NCBI GenBank assembly: GCA_002790095.1
Contig: PFUL01000005.1
Coordinates: 1-37,759 of the forward strand
Reading direction: 5' to 3'
Source of the DNA: Elusimicrobia bacterium CG_4_9_14_3_um_filter_62_55
Lineage (GTDB): Bacteria > Elusimicrobiota > Elusimicrobia > UBA1565
Length of the DNA: 37,759 nucleotides
Part shown: positions 6,756 through 15,696 of the stretch, in pieces
Layout: each line of letters begins with the position of its first letter
How positions within the stretch are numbered: position 1 is the first letter of the stretch
The notes under the pieces: model-generated
What the model saw: the letters and a program-made list of their open reading frames with translations, nothing else
Told to the model about the DNA's origin: nothing
Database searches by the model: none
Position numbers and translations under genes: made by a program

Positions 6756-7448
6756 CTAATTCGTCGAGTTGGCGATGCGGCCGTCCCTCAGATAAATTGG
6801 GCGCGAGGCGAAATCGGCCGCATGTTCGTTGTGGGTGACCATGACGACGGCCACCGGCAGCGAGTCCGTCAACTCCTTCATTTTACCAAAAACCAGTTCG
6901 GCGTTGGGGCGGTCTAAATTCCCCGTCGGCTCATCGGCGAGAACGACGGCGGGCTCGTTGATAAGGGCCCGGGCGATCGCGGCGCGCTGCTTCTCGCCCC
7001 CGGAGAGTCGGGTCGGGAGCCGGTTCGCGAGTTCCGATATTCCCAATATGCTCAATAATTCCATAGCCTTCTTCTTAGTTTCGCTTCCGTTTCGGCCGCC
7101 GATGCGCGCCGGCATCAATACGTTCTCCAGCACCGAAAATTCCGCGAGCAAAGAATCGAACTGAAGGACGAAGCCGACGCTCCGATTTCGGGCGTGGGCG
7201 CGTTCGATTTCCGAGAGTCCCGCGGCGTCGCGTCCCCGGATCGCGAGCGTTCCTCCCGTAGGTCGATCCAAAAGGCCGAGAATATTGAGCAAGGACGACT
7301 TTCCGGTGCCGCTGGGGCCCAGGATGGCGACGAAATCCCCGGGACTCACATCCAGATCGACGCCGCGAAGAACCTCGAGAGCTCCTCCCGCCTGCTCGTA
7401 GGACTTCATCAGTCCGCGAGCCGAGAGGACCGGGACCGGGTTATCCAT
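6756..7448 (-). CDS. lolD: ABC transporter ATPase, LolD-like
   Basis: A 230-aa ATPase of the MacB/LolD class. In the Lol system it powers release of lipoproteins from the inner membrane. Seen: Walker A G-P-S-G-T-G-K-S-S, the LolD-type Q-loop region (L-Q-F-D-S-L-L-A-E-F-S-V-L-E-N-V), the signature L-S-G-G-E-K-Q-R-A-A-I-A-R-A-L, Walker B V-V-L-A-D-E-P-T-G-N-L-D and the H-loop T-H-N. The start at 7448 is chosen because M-D-N-P precedes the first ABC strand by a normal distance and overlaps the permease stop by 8 bp. A longer frame into the permease gene is a shadow. Other MacB-type exporters are the alternative, but the pairing with a LolC-like permease supports Lol. Confidence 0.9.
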   Translation of the reverse strand: MDNPVPVLSARGLMKSYEQAGGALEVLRGVDLDVSPGDFVAILGPSGTGKSSLLNILGLLDRPTGGTLAIRGRDAAGLSEIERAHARNRSVGFVLQFDSLLAEFSVLENVLMPARIGGRNGSETKKKAMELLSILGISELANRLPTRLSGGEKQRAAIARALINEPAVVLADEPTGNLDRPNAELVFGKMKELTDSLPVAVVMVTHNEHAADFASRPIYLRDGRIANSTN

Positions 7449-8679
7449 AATGGATCGCCTCGATCGGGTCCACCTTTGCCGTTTTATAGGCGGGATAGAG
7501 GGTTGCGAGTACGGCCAGTGCGAGTCCGCAGACCACGACCCAGAACACATCGTGAGCCTCGATCGAGACCGGCACCCGGGACAGATAGTAGATGTCGGCC
7601 GGAAGTTCCACGATGGGGTAGCGTTCAATGATCCAACATAAAACGAGTCCCAGCAGGACCCCTAGGAACACGCCGAAGCCGCCGATCAAGGATCCGACCC
7701 AGAGGAAAATGCGCCGGATTTGGCCCGGGGTCGCGCCCATCGCCTTCAGAAGCCCGATGTCGCGGAGTTTTTCGTTGCCCATCAGGACCAGATTGGAAGC
7801 GATGTTAAAGGAAGCCACCAGAATGATCAGCGCTAATATGATGAACATGACCGCCTTTTCCAGTTTAAGCGCGGCGAAGAGCGTGCGGTTGAGCTCGGTA
7901 AAGGAGCGCACGCGGTAATCCCAGCCGAGGCGGTCCTGAAGAGAGGCGGCGACCGCGTCCGAGCGTTCCAAATCGGAAAGGCGGGCCTGAAGGCCGGAGA
8001 GCCCTCCCGGGGTATCGAGGAACGCCGCGGTCGGTTCGAGTTCCGCGTACGCCGCGGCGCTGTCGTATTCGTAGTAGCCGGTATGCAAAGTCCCCGCGAC
8101 GCGAAATTTTTTCATCGCCGGAATCATCCCCATCGGGGTCGACAGGCTTTGCGGGGAGATCAGCACCACCGTGTCGCCGATCCAGGCGCCGAGATTTTTC
8201 GCCAACTCCTCGCCCAGCACGATACCGGGGACCGGCTTTCCGCCGCCTTCGGGGATCTCCGGGCGCAGGGCAGCCCAATCGCCGGCCGTCAGCGATTTCG
8301 AAAGATCGTTGACCGTGAATTCCTGGCGGGGGTCCATGCCTTTGAGGACGATGCCGGTCGAACGCTCCCCGAAAGTGACGATGGCTTGTCCCAGCGCGAA
8401 CGGGGAGGTCGCGACGATCTCCGCTTCAGCGCCGATCGCCTCGCGAAGTTTCTTTTCTCGCGCGGGGTTCATGTGCGCGTAGACCGTGACATGGGCTTGG
8501 GCCCCGACGATTTTCTTCTGAATGTCGGCTTGGAAGCCGTTCATGACCGAAAGCGTCGTGAGCAGCGCGGCGACGCCGATCGAGACGCCGGTCACGCCGA
8601 TCACCGTGGTGATCATCGTGAACAGCCCCTTGCGCTTCGTCCGGAGGTAGCGGAGCGCGATGAACAGGGGGAAGGGCAT
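7441..8679 (-). CDS. lolC: lipoprotein-releasing permease, LolC/LolE-like
   Basis: A 412-aa FtsX-family permease. There are four membrane helices: one near the N-terminus (about 20-50) and three at the C-terminus (about 275-300, 320-350 and 370-395). A large periplasmic MacB-type domain lies between the first and second. The ending A-Y-K-T-A-K-V-D-P-I-E-A-I-H-Y-G is typical of LolC/E. With the overlapping ATPase gene it should form a homodimeric-permease complex, since no second permease gene is present here. It is the first gene of the minus-strand run lolC-lolD-ilvE-mcsA-mcsB. A GATAAT box lies 11 bases before the ATG. Confidence 0.9.
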   Translation of the reverse strand: MPFPLFIALRYLRTKRKGLFTMITTVIGVTGVSIGVAALLTTLSVMNGFQADIQKKIVGAQAHVTVYAHMNPAREKKLREAIGAEAEIVATSPFALGQAIVTFGERSTGIVLKGMDPRQEFTVNDLSKSLTAGDWAALRPEIPEGGGKPVPGIVLGEELAKNLGAWIGDTVVLISPQSLSTPMGMIPAMKKFRVAGTLHTGYYEYDSAAAYAELEPTAAFLDTPGGLSGLQARLSDLERSDAVAASLQDRLGWDYRVRSFTELNRTLFAALKLEKAVMFIILALIILVASFNIASNLVLMGNEKLRDIGLLKAMGATPGQIRRIFLWVGSLIGGFGVFLGVLLGLVLCWIIERYPIVELPADIYYLSRVPVSIEAHDVFWVVVCGLALAVLATLYPAYKTAKVDPIEAIHYG

Positions 8680-8690
8680 ATCAGACGGAG

Positions 8691-8696
8691 ATTATC
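8691..8696 (-). promoter_or_regulatory. candidate -10 of the lolC-mcsB run
   Basis: GATAAT at 8696-8691 on the minus strand, 11 bases before the ATG at 8679. The -35 region is poor (TGTCCC at 8720-8715 with 18 bp spacing). Confidence 0.35.
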
Positions 8697-8787
8697 ATTT
8701 GTCCCGGCGATTTTGGGACAGGCCCGCAGCTTCAATGACGAAGGTCATGGGGTGCGGTGTCTAGAGTTTCATATAAGGAAAAGGAAC

Positions 8788-10416
8788 ATGACCCCCGATC
8801 TTGGTCCGACGATGCGGGCGTACGGTTGGCTTTTCTTCCTTTGCGGGATAATTTTTGTGGCGGCGCCGGCGCATGTCATGGAACTTATTGGGCTCGGGGC
8901 GGCGTTTATTCCAGGCGCGCGCGTTCTGTTCGCGGGAGAAGGCTCCTATTGGCTCGCCTTGTCGGGGTCGATGATGGCGATGATCTCCTATCTCTCCTTC
9001 GCCGCGGCCCGACTTCCGGATTCTAGGGTGATTTGGAACACCCTTCTCCTCTCGAAGGGAACCTCGACGGCGCTGTTTATCGCGTTCGCCGTGCTCGATC
9101 GCAACAGCCTCTACCTCATCGGAGCCGCCGTCGACGGCGCCATCTTTCTCCATTTCCTTCTGCTTCGAGCCGGCCGAAACTTCGGCTACTCGGTCTGGTT
9201 CCTGAAATTCAACGACCCGAAGACGCGGGACGCCCTGTGGCTGCGCTATTCGACCCTCGACGCTGCGGGGACCGTATGGTTCGTCTATTTCGACGCGGCG
9301 GCGGGGCGAACCCGATCGGGGAGTTGGGGGGTCGCCATCGGGGAGATCCCGCGGGACCTGCCCGCAGAGGGCCGCGCGCGCGCGAAAGGCGTCGAGGCGC
9401 AATGGGATGTCACGTGGGTTCCCGGCCCGTCGCCCCGTTTTTGCTTCGTGCCGCGGATACTTTCCGCGCTCGGACTCGCCGGCACCGTCTACGAAACCCC
9501 GATCAGTTCCGCGCGGTTTACAGGGAGTTTCGTCCTCGGAGGCGAACAGCGCGAATTTCGAGACGCTCCCGGCTGCATCGGCCGTTTGAGCGGTCGCCGG
9601 ATGGGAGACAATTGGCGCTGGGCGCACGCCGTATTCCCCGGCGCTTCGCCGAAAGAAGACACCGTGTTTGAGATCCTCTCCGCCCAGGCGCGCTGGGGAC
9701 CGCTGCGCAGTCCGCGGTTGACGATCGCGCATTTGTGGCGCGGCGGGCGGCATTTCGTTTCGGGCGGGTTGAGCGCGGGGCTGCGCAACCGAACCGAAGC
9801 GTCGCCCGGGGGATGGCGATTCCATGCAGGATTCGACGGGTTCGCCGCGGAAGGCGAATGCGTCTGCGCAAAGAAGATGACCGCGGTGCTCGACTACACC
9901 GATACCGACGGCAGACGGCTGCGCTGCGAGAATTCGAAGACGGCCGCGATGCGTTTGAGGCTTACGGACGCTTCCGGCGCCGCTGCAGCGTCTTTCGAAA
10001 CGAGCGACTCCGCTGCGGTAGAGACGGTCGCCGGCGCCGGAGGGGGGAGGCTTCGGGTGTTTCCATTCGCTCGGGCGTACGCGAAGCTCGCGGGAGTCGT
10101 CGTCTCCGACGCGGATCTTTCCGCGGGTCTCGCACGGCGTCTGGCGATGATCCCAGGGCCTGCGCGCGCCGCGGCCGAGCTTGGAGCCGTCTTCGTGCGA
10201 AAAATCGCCCCGGCGATTTATCTCGGGCGCCCCGTTTTCTTCGAATCTCTACTGCCGGAGCAGGCGGATCGTCTGCTGGAGCGTCTGCAGCGCAGCCGCA
10301 GTCTCATCGTCAAATGCCTCTTCTTCCCGCTGCGGGCGGTGGTTCTGCCCGAAATCTACGGCCGACCCGAGCGCGTGGAACGCTTGCACCGGGTCGGACG
10401 GGAGCGGGACGCGTGA
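8788..10416 (+). CDS. membrane protein with lipocalin/CrtC-like domain
   Basis: A 542-aa protein. The N-terminal ~130 residues hold about four hydrophobic helices (for example Y-G-W-L-F-F-L-C-G-I-I-F-V and A-L-F-I-A-F-A-V-L). From about 135 a beta-rich region starts with V-W-F-L-K-F-N-D-P and A-L-W-L-R-Y, followed by W-F-V-Y-F-D-A. This resembles AttH/CrtC/Svf1-like double-lipocalin proteins, which bind or act on hydrophobic lipids. The C-terminal ~70 residues are helical (L-L-P-E-Q-A-D-R-L-L-E-R-L). The ATG at 8788 follows an AAGGAAAAGGA site; the open frame extends far upstream but that part is antisense to lolC. It overlaps the GMC gene by four bases (GTGA). I infer that it presents a lipid substrate to the oxidoreductases that follow. 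Confidence 0.7.
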   Translation: MTPDLGPTMRAYGWLFFLCGIIFVAAPAHVMELIGLGAAFIPGARVLFAGEGSYWLALSGSMMAMISYLSFAAARLPDSRVIWNTLLLSKGTSTALFIAFAVLDRNSLYLIGAAVDGAIFLHFLLLRAGRNFGYSVWFLKFNDPKTRDALWLRYSTLDAAGTVWFVYFDAAAGRTRSGSWGVAIGEIPRDLPAEGRARAKGVEAQWDVTWVPGPSPRFCFVPRILSALGLAGTVYETPISSARFTGSFVLGGEQREFRDAPGCIGRLSGRRMGDNWRWAHAVFPGASPKEDTVFEILSAQARWGPLRSPRLTIAHLWRGGRHFVSGGLSAGLRNRTEASPGGWRFHAGFDGFAAEGECVCAKKMTAVLDYTDTDGRRLRCENSKTAAMRLRLTDASGAAAASFETSDSAAVETVAGAGGGRLRVFPFARAYAKLAGVVVSDADLSAGLARRLAMIPGPARAAAELGAVFVRKIAPAIYLGRPVFFESLLPEQADRLLERLQRSRSLIVKCLFFPLRAVVLPEIYGRPERVERLHRVGRERDA

Positions 10417-11849
10417 GCGTTCTTCGCTGCGATGCGGCGGTGATCGGCAGCGGAGCCGGAGGCGCCTGCGTCGCGGCGCGCCTGGCGGACGCGGGCGCCG
10501 AAGTCCTTCTCATCGAACAGGGGCGCCGGGCGTTTCCCCGGACCGACGCGATGGAGGTCGTTTCCGATTGCTACGCCGACGCCGGCTTCACCACGGCCGC
10601 TGGAAACTCTCTCATGCCGATTCCGACGGGGCGGACGCTCGGCGGAACGACCACGATCAATTCGGGGACATGCTTAAGCACGCCGCCGGGGATTCTAAAA
10701 AAATGGGAACGCGCGAGCCGAGGCGGCTTTTCGGCGGCGGGTTTTTCGATCTACCTCGATGAAGTTCGCCGGCTTCTGCGCGTGAAGCCCGCGCCGGAAC
10801 GCACGCGCAGCGAGAGTTCCCGATTGATTCTCAAGGGGGCCGCCCGGCTCGGGTTGGACTCGGCGGGAGCTCTCGATCGCTGCGAGGACGGATGCCGCGG
10901 CGAGGGGCGCTGCTGCTTCGTGTGCCCGAGCGGGGGCAAGATGACCTCGGAGAAGGCGTTTCTTGAGACGCGCGCCGACAATCCGCGTCTTCGGATCCTA
11001 ACCGGGGCTGCGCTTCTTTCCGTGTCCGAACGCCGCCGCGCGGGCGTACCGGTTCGGGCTGTGCTGCGTTCGCAGGGCAAGACCTTCGCGCTGGAGTGCG
11101 GGATTATGGTGCTGTCGGCGGGGACGCTGGCGAGTCCGTACTTCGTCCGGCGCTGGAGCGCCGAAGCGGGCCGCGGCCTCAGCGTCCATCCCGCGGCGAA
11201 ACTCTTCGCGGAGTTCGAGGCTTCGGTCCGGGGCTGGGAAGGGGTCCCTCAAGGGGTCGGATTCGAGGATTCCGCCGATCCGGACATTCGCTTCGAAGGC
11301 GTATACACTCCCCCGGAATTGGCGGCGTTGACGATGCCGTTGGAGGGGCTGCGCCTTCGGGAATGGATGGAGCGCTACGACCGCGTCGCGACTTTCGGAT
11401 TCATGATCCGGGATGAAGCGCGCGGGCGTGTTCGCTATCCGATGGGTCCGTCGCGTCCTTGGATTCGCTACGACATGACGCCGCGCGACTTGCGATTGAT
11501 GGGATCCGGCATGCGGCGCGTCGCCGAAGTGTTCTTCGCCGCCGGGGCCAAGCGGGTCGTCCTTCCGCTAAACCGCGCCGGGAATGTTTTAGAATCGGAG
11601 GCGGCTCTCAAAGCGTTCGATCCGGACTCGGTGCATCCGAGAGACCTGCAGACGATGGCCTTTCATCCGTTGGGGACCTGCGCCATCGGAAGGGTCGTCG
11701 ACTACGAATTGCGCGCCGCGCCCGGAGTCTTCGTTTGCGACGGATCGGTGGTTCCGGAAAGTTTGGGCGTCAATCCGCAGATGACGATTTATGCGTTTGC
11801 GCTGCGGCTCGCGGACTATCTGATAAAAGGAGGAGTGCGTGATTCCTAG
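10413..11849 (+). CDS. GMC-family FAD-dependent oxidoreductase
   Basis: A 478-aa flavoprotein of the glucose-methanol-choline family, which oxidises alcohols. Seen: the FAD-binding Rossmann motif G-S-G-A-G-G (12-17) ending at the acidic V-L-L-I-E-Q-G, the G-G-T-T-T-I-N-S-G motif near 79-87, and a GMC C-terminal domain with A-F-H-P-L-G-T-C and V-C-D-G-S-V-V-P-E-S-L-G-V-N-P. A Cys-rich insert (C-E-D-G-C-R-G-E-G-R-C-C-F-V-C) near 152-166 resembles that of long-chain alcohol oxidase-like and sterol oxidase-like members. The GTG start overlaps the previous stop. The substrate is probably a lipid alcohol, inferred from the neighbours. Confidence 0.88.
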   Translation: MSVLRCDAAVIGSGAGGACVAARLADAGAEVLLIEQGRRAFPRTDAMEVVSDCYADAGFTTAAGNSLMPIPTGRTLGGTTTINSGTCLSTPPGILKKWERASRGGFSAAGFSIYLDEVRRLLRVKPAPERTRSESSRLILKGAARLGLDSAGALDRCEDGCRGEGRCCFVCPSGGKMTSEKAFLETRADNPRLRILTGAALLSVSERRRAGVPVRAVLRSQGKTFALECGIMVLSAGTLASPYFVRRWSAEAGRGLSVHPAAKLFAEFEASVRGWEGVPQGVGFEDSADPDIRFEGVYTPPELAALTMPLEGLRLREWMERYDRVATFGFMIRDEARGRVRYPMGPSRPWIRYDMTPRDLRLMGSGMRRVAEVFFAAGAKRVVLPLNRAGNVLESEAALKAFDPDSVHPRDLQTMAFHPLGTCAIGRVVDYELRAAPGVFVCDGSVVPESLGVNPQMTIYAFALRLADYLIKGGVRDS

Positions 11850-12501
11850 AGGCAGACGCGGGTTCGTTCAGGCGTTGGAGCGAAGCGGCCCGATCGCGGC
11901 GCTGGCGGCGGCGTTTTTCTTCAATTTTCTCGCGGGGGTTTACGTGAACCATGTCGGCCGCTCCTTGCCCTCCTTGGACGCGGATCTGTTGTTGGGCGCG
12001 CTGCCGCGCGTCGACTTGACGGGGTTCTTCGTCTGGGGGTTCGCGGCGTTCGCCGTTTTCGTCATCGCCGCAGGGTTGACGACGGAGCGCATGAGAATTC
12101 CCTACATCGCGTGGATGTACGCGCTCTTAATTTCTACGCGCGCGTTGTTCATCGTTCTGACGCCGATGGGAGCCCCAAAAGGGGCGTTCGCGGTGGAGGG
12201 ATATTCGCTTTTTGAGATCTTCGGGCGTTTTCTGACTTTCAAGAACGATCTTTTCTTTTCCGCGCATACTTCGATGCCGTTTCTCGGCTTCCTGATTTTC
12301 AGGCGGGCATGGGTCCGGATCGTGTTCTTCGCGTTCTCCCTCTCTCTAGCGGCGACCGTCCTGCTGAGCCGGCTGCATTATTCGATAGACGTGGCGGCCG
12401 CGTTCTTTATCACGTGCGGCGTCGTATGGATTCATCGAGAACTCGTCGAGCCGCCGTATCGCCGCTGGCGCGCGCGCTGGCTTGAAGGAAAATCCGCGTG
12501 A
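11839..12501 (+). CDS. PAP2/sphingomyelin-synthase-like membrane protein
   Basis: A 220-aa protein with about six hydrophobic segments. The two active-site motifs of the PAP2_C (sphingomyelin synthase-like) group are visible: S-A-H-T-S at 141-145 and H-Y-S-I-D at 180-184, where the two histidines and the Asp form the catalytic triad. Members transfer or hydrolyse phospho-head groups of lipids at the membrane. The GTG start lies inside the end of the GMC gene, with an AGGAG site (GGAGGAG) about five bases before it. The position between two oxidoreductases suggests a joint role in lipid modification. Confidence 0.8.
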   Translation: MIPRGRRGFVQALERSGPIAALAAAFFFNFLAGVYVNHVGRSLPSLDADLLLGALPRVDLTGFFVWGFAAFAVFVIAAGLTTERMRIPYIAWMYALLISTRALFIVLTPMGAPKGAFAVEGYSLFEIFGRFLTFKNDLFFSAHTSMPFLGFLIFRRAWVRIVFFAFSLSLAATVLLSRLHYSIDVAAAFFITCGVVWIHRELVEPPYRRWRARWLEGKSA

Positions 12502-13301
12502 AGCGCTTCCAGGGGAAAACGGCGGTTATTACCGGGGGGGCGGGAGGACTTGGGAGAGCCGTGGCCGCCCGTCTGCTCGGGCTCGGCGCTCGGGTCGCGT
12601 TGTGGGACGTCAGCAAAGAGCGTCTGAAACAAGCGGTCGCCGCGTTGGACGCCGGGGACGCCGTCAGGGGCTATGCGGTGGACGCGACCGACCCCGTTTC
12701 GGTGCGTGAGGCGGCGAAGAAGGTCGAGGCCGATTTCGGGCCGGTCTCTCTGCTCGACAACAACGCCGGAATCGTCACGGCGGGAGGGCTTCTCGATGCA
12801 TCCGACGCGGACTTGAACCGGACGATCGATGTGAATCTCAAGTCCTATTTGTGGTGCACGAGGGCATTTTTGCCGGGGATGATCGCGCGGGGAGAGGGGC
12901 ATCTGGTGATGACCGCTTCGGCCGCTGGTTTGCTCGGCGTACCCGGAATGGCGGCGTATTCCGCCAGCAAGCACGGGGTGGTCGGTCTTTCTGAATCGCT
13001 GCGGCTCGAATTGCGAAAAAAGGCCGCGCGGGGCATCGGGATGACGATCGTGTGCCCGTCTTTCATCTCGACCGGGATGTTCGCAGGAGTAAAGCCGCCG
13101 CGCTTCACCCCGTGGTTGACTCCCGATCGCATCGCCGACCGGATCATCGCCGCGGTCGAGCGCGACCGGCTGTACGTTCGCGAACCGTTCGCGGTCAAGC
13201 TTGTTCCTGCGATGAAAGCCGTGCCGTGGGTAGGTCTTATCGATCGGCTCGCGGGGATGCTGGGAATGCACGACTCGATGGACGGTTTCGGAGGGACGTA
13301 G
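12498..13301 (+). CDS. short-chain dehydrogenase/reductase
   Basis: A 267-aa classical SDR. Seen: the cofactor motif T-G-G-A-G-G-L-G at 12-19, N-N-A-G at 88-91, the catalytic Ser in S-A-A-G near 141, and Y-S-A-S-K at 154-158. The Asp after beta-2 (A-L-W-D) suggests NAD(H) preference. About 35 extra C-terminal residues contain a hydrophobic and aromatic stretch (V-P-A-M-K-A-V-P-W-V-G-L), seen in membrane-associated lipid SDRs. GTGA overlap with the PAP2-like gene indicates co-translation. It ends 15 bases from the convergent lysS stop, and no terminator is visible between them. Confidence 0.88.
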   Translation: MKRFQGKTAVITGGAGGLGRAVAARLLGLGARVALWDVSKERLKQAVAALDAGDAVRGYAVDATDPVSVREAAKKVEADFGPVSLLDNNAGIVTAGGLLDASDADLNRTIDVNLKSYLWCTRAFLPGMIARGEGHLVMTASAAGLLGVPGMAAYSASKHGVVGLSESLRLELRKKAARGIGMTIVCPSFISTGMFAGVKPPRFTPWLTPDRIADRIIAAVERDRLYVREPFAVKLVPAMKAVPWVGLIDRLAGMLGMHDSMDGFGGT

Positions 13302-13316
13302 ACGGCCCGATCCCGG

Positions 13317-14825
13317 TTATTCCGGCTTCAACGTCGGAAAGAGGATGACTTCCCGGATCGAGGGGTTGCCCGTTAAGAGCATTACGAGGCGATCAATGCC
13401 GAAGCCGATGCCGCCGGTGGGGGGCATCCCGTGCTCCATCGCCTCGACGAACTCCTCGTCGACGAGTTCGGCTTCGTCGTGCCCGCCGGCCTTCTGCTTG
13501 GCCTGTTCGGCGAAGCGTTCGCGCTGATCGATCGGATCGTTGAGCTCGGTGTAGGCGTTGGCCACTTCCATGCCGGCGATGAACAGTTCGAAGCGTTCGA
13601 CGAGGGATTCGTCGACCGTTCCATCCGCGTTTTCCTTGCACTTGGCCAGAGGGGTAATCGCCGTCGGGTGGTCGAGCACGAAGGTCGGCTGTTCCAGGAA
13701 AGGTTCAATCCGCTCCTCGAAGATGCGGTCGAAGATTTTCGCGTCCGGGATGTCCTTGACGCCTTGAATGTCGAGTTTGGCGGCCAGCGCCAAAAGCCCG
13801 TCGCGGTCGAATCCCTTCCCTTTGAGGATGTTGTGAATGTCCTCGCCGCAATGCTCCTTCCAAAGTTCGGGCATGTACGAGCGCTTGTAGGGCGGCTTCA
13901 GCGAGATCGTCTTCCCCTTGTACTCGATCGACTCGATGCCCAGCGCGTTCGTCGCGTCGGTCATCACCTTCTCGAAAAACGCGGCCATCCCGTGATAGTC
14001 GGTGTAGGCCTGATAGGCTTCGATCGTCGTGAATTCCGGATTGTGGCTGGTGTCGATCCCTTCGTTGCGGAACAGCCGCCCGATCTCGTACACCGCCGGA
14101 TAGCCGCCGATGATCAGTTTCTTAAGCGGCAGTTCGGTGGCGATGCGCATCACCAGATCGGCGCCGAGCGCGTTGTGGCGCGTCGTGAACGGACGCGCGG
14201 TCGCGCCGCCCGCTTGGTGCAGCAGGATCGGGGTTTCGACTTCGAGGAAACCGAGCCCGTCGCAGGTGCGGCGGATCGAGGAAATCAGTTTCGAGCGGGC
14301 CTGGAACACGCGGCGGACCTCGGGGTTCGCGATCAGATCGAGGTGGCGTTTGCGGTAGCGCGTGTCGGTATCCTTGAGCCCGTGCCACTTTTCCGGCAAT
14401 TCGAGCAGCGCCTTCGCGAGCAGGGTCAGTGTCTCGACTTCAACGGTGATCTCGCCGGTCTTGGTCTTGAAAATAGTTCCGACGACGCCTAGGAAGTCTC
14501 CGGTATGGAGGCGCTTCTTGAAGAGATTGTATGTTCCCTCTCCCATCTTTGCGTCGATGACGTCCCGCTTCAAGTAGAGCTGCAGCTTTTCCCCGTCATC
14601 GAGAATGTGAAAGAACGCCGCCTTCCCCATGATGCGGGTCTGCATGACGCGTCCGGCGACCTGAACCCGCTTGTCGGAGCGCTCCTCTTCCTTCAGAGGC
14701 TCTCCGTAGGAGTTCGCGACCGCCGCCGACACGCGGTTCTCCCAGCCTTCCCATCGGTGGGGGTAGAGAGGAACGTTGAGTTCGCGGGCTTTTTCGATGC
14801 GGGTTTTTTCGAGCGTCTCGGTCAT
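13317..14825 (-). CDS. lysS: lysyl-tRNA synthetase, class II
   Basis: A 502-aa enzyme that charges tRNA-Lys. There is an N-terminal OB-fold anticodon-binding domain (about 55-165, with [16 protein letters not shown]). A class II catalytic domain follows with motif 2 [15 protein letters not shown] and motif 3 [15 protein letters not shown] near the C-terminus. Length and order match bacterial LysS. The ATG overlaps the stop of the receiver gene upstream (14825/14822), so lysS is the last gene of a three-gene unit with two response regulators. Confidence 0.97.
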   Translation of the reverse strand: MTETLEKTRIEKARELNVPLYPHRWEGWENRVSAAVANSYGEPLKEEERSDKRVQVAGRVMQTRIMGKAAFFHILDDGEKLQLYLKRDVIDAKMGEGTYNLFKKRLHTGDFLGVVGTIFKTKTGEITVEVETLTLLAKALLELPEKWHGLKDTDTRYRKRHLDLIANPEVRRVFQARSKLISSIRRTCDGLGFLEVETPILLHQAGGATARPFTTRHNALGADLVMRIATELPLKKLIIGGYPAVYEIGRLFRNEGIDTSHNPEFTTIEAYQAYTDYHGMAAFFEKVMTDATNALGIESIEYKGKTISLKPPYKRSYMPELWKEHCGEDIHNILKGKGFDRDGLLALAAKLDIQGVKDIPDAKIFDRIFEERIEPFLEQPTFVLDHPTAITPLAKCKENADGTVDESLVERFELFIAGMEVANAYTELNDPIDQRERFAEQAKQKAGGHDEAELVDEEFVEAMEHGMPPTGGIGFGIDRLVMLLTGNPSIREVILFPTLKPE

Positions 14826-15220
14826 GTCTGCGGGTCTCCGGCGAGAATGCTCGCGATCAGTTCCCGCAGCATCTTGGGATCGAACGGCTTTTGCACATAG
14901 GCCGCGACGTTCGGGGCCATCTCGAAGAGATCGCGCATCTTCTGCCCCTTCGCCGTCAGGACGAGGATCGGAATCGTCATCGTCTTCTCTTCTTTTTGAA
15001 GACGGTTGTTGAGGGCGTAGCCGTCCATCACCGGCATCATGATGTCGAGCACGATCAAATCGGGGCGCTCCTTATCGTTGGCCGGAGGGTCGACTCCGAG
15101 CTGTTCGAGCGCGATCACGCCGTTGCCGGCTTCCGTGATCGTGTGTCCCTCCTTCTCCAGAATGAAGCGGAGCAAGGTGACGATTTCGGGTTCGTCGTCG
15201 ACGATCAGGATGCGGGGCAT
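14822..15220 (-). CDS. single-domain response regulator (second of tandem pair)
   Basis: A 132-aa protein made of a receiver domain only. Acidic pocket D8/D9, phospho-acceptor D59 in [11 protein letters not shown], switch T89 in L-T-A-K-G, and K111 in Q-K-P-F-D-P. No output domain is present, so it works through protein contacts. It is closely similar to the regulator encoded directly upstream, sharing for example E-K-E-G-H-T-I-type and M-R-D-L-F-E-M stretches, which indicates a tandem duplication. Its start overlaps the upstream stop by one base (TGATG) and its end overlaps lysS by four. Confidence 0.92.
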   Translation of the reverse strand: MPRILIVDDEPEIVTLLRFILEKEGHTITEAGNGVIALEQLGVDPPANDKERPDLIVLDIMMPVMDGYALNNRLQKEEKTMTIPILVLTAKGQKMRDLFEMAPNVAAYVQKPFDPKMLRELIASILAGDPQT

Positions 15221-15603
15221 CAGGGTTTCAAAACGCCGGCGACCATCTCGCGCAGTTTGCGCGGATCGAAGGGCTTTTCCAAATACGCGGCGACGTTCGA
15301 GGCCATTTCGAAGAGATCACGCATCTGACCCTTCGCGGTCAGCACGATCAACGGCACCGTTCGCGCTCGGGCGTCCTCGTTGATGCGGCGGCAGGCGGTG
15401 TGTCCGTCCATCACCGGCATCATCACATCGAGGATGACCAGGTCGGGCAGCGGCGCCTCGGGGTTGTTCGGCTCGACGCCGAGTTTCTCGAGGGCTTGAA
15501 GCCCGTTGTAGGCTTCATCGATCGTGTGTCCTTCCTTTTGAAGGATGAACTTGACGAGGGTCACGACATCCCGCTCGTCGTCGACGATGAGTATCTTGGC
15601 CAT
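15220..15603 (-). CDS. single-domain response regulator (first of tandem pair)
   Basis: A 127-aa receiver-only protein: D8/D9, phospho-acceptor D59 (I-L-D-V-M-M-P-V-M-D-G), T89 (L-T-A-K-G), K110 (E-K-P-F-D-P). The start M-A-K-I-L-I-V-D-D-E at 15603 is preferred to an ATG three codons upstream. A TTGACT/TAGAAT promoter ends seven bases before 15603, and the upstream ATG would overlap the -10 itself. It heads the unit with the second regulator and lysS. The cognate kinase is not in the window. Confidence 0.92.
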   Translation of the reverse strand: MAKILIVDDERDVVTLVKFILQKEGHTIDEAYNGLQALEKLGVEPNNPEAPLPDLVILDVMMPVMDGHTACRRINEDARARTVPLIVLTAKGQMRDLFEMASNVAAYLEKPFDPRKLREMVAGVLKP

Positions 15604-15610
15604 GCCCGGC

Positions 15611-15640
15611 ATTCTACTTGTTTGATCGTGAAAGAGTCAA
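15611..15640 (-). promoter_or_regulatory. promoter of the receiver-receiver-lysS unit
   Basis: On the minus strand TTGACT (15640-15635), an 18-bp spacer and TAGAAT (15616-15611). The ATG at 15603 starts seven bases after the -10, so the transcript should be leaderless. Confidence 0.65.
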
Positions 15641-15696
15641 TTTGTTACGATAAATCACAATAAATCCTGTATTTCAGAATTGGAGCGTCTCCCTTT

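Noticed and set aside
8083-8787. N-terminal extension of the lipocalin-like protein by 235 residues
   Set aside because: The extension is antisense to lolC and Arg/Asp-rich; the ATG at 8788 has a Shine-Dalgarno site and opens the first membrane helix.
9735-10412. N-terminal extension of the GMC oxidoreductase
   Set aside because: It would overlap the upstream gene almost completely and is Arg-rich; the GTG at 10413 starts right before the FAD-binding motif.
15604-15612. Upstream ATG (15612) as start of the first receiver gene
   Set aside because: It overlaps the TAGAAT -10 box, so the transcript would not contain it; the next ATG gives the usual M-A-K-I-L-I-V-D-D-E start.
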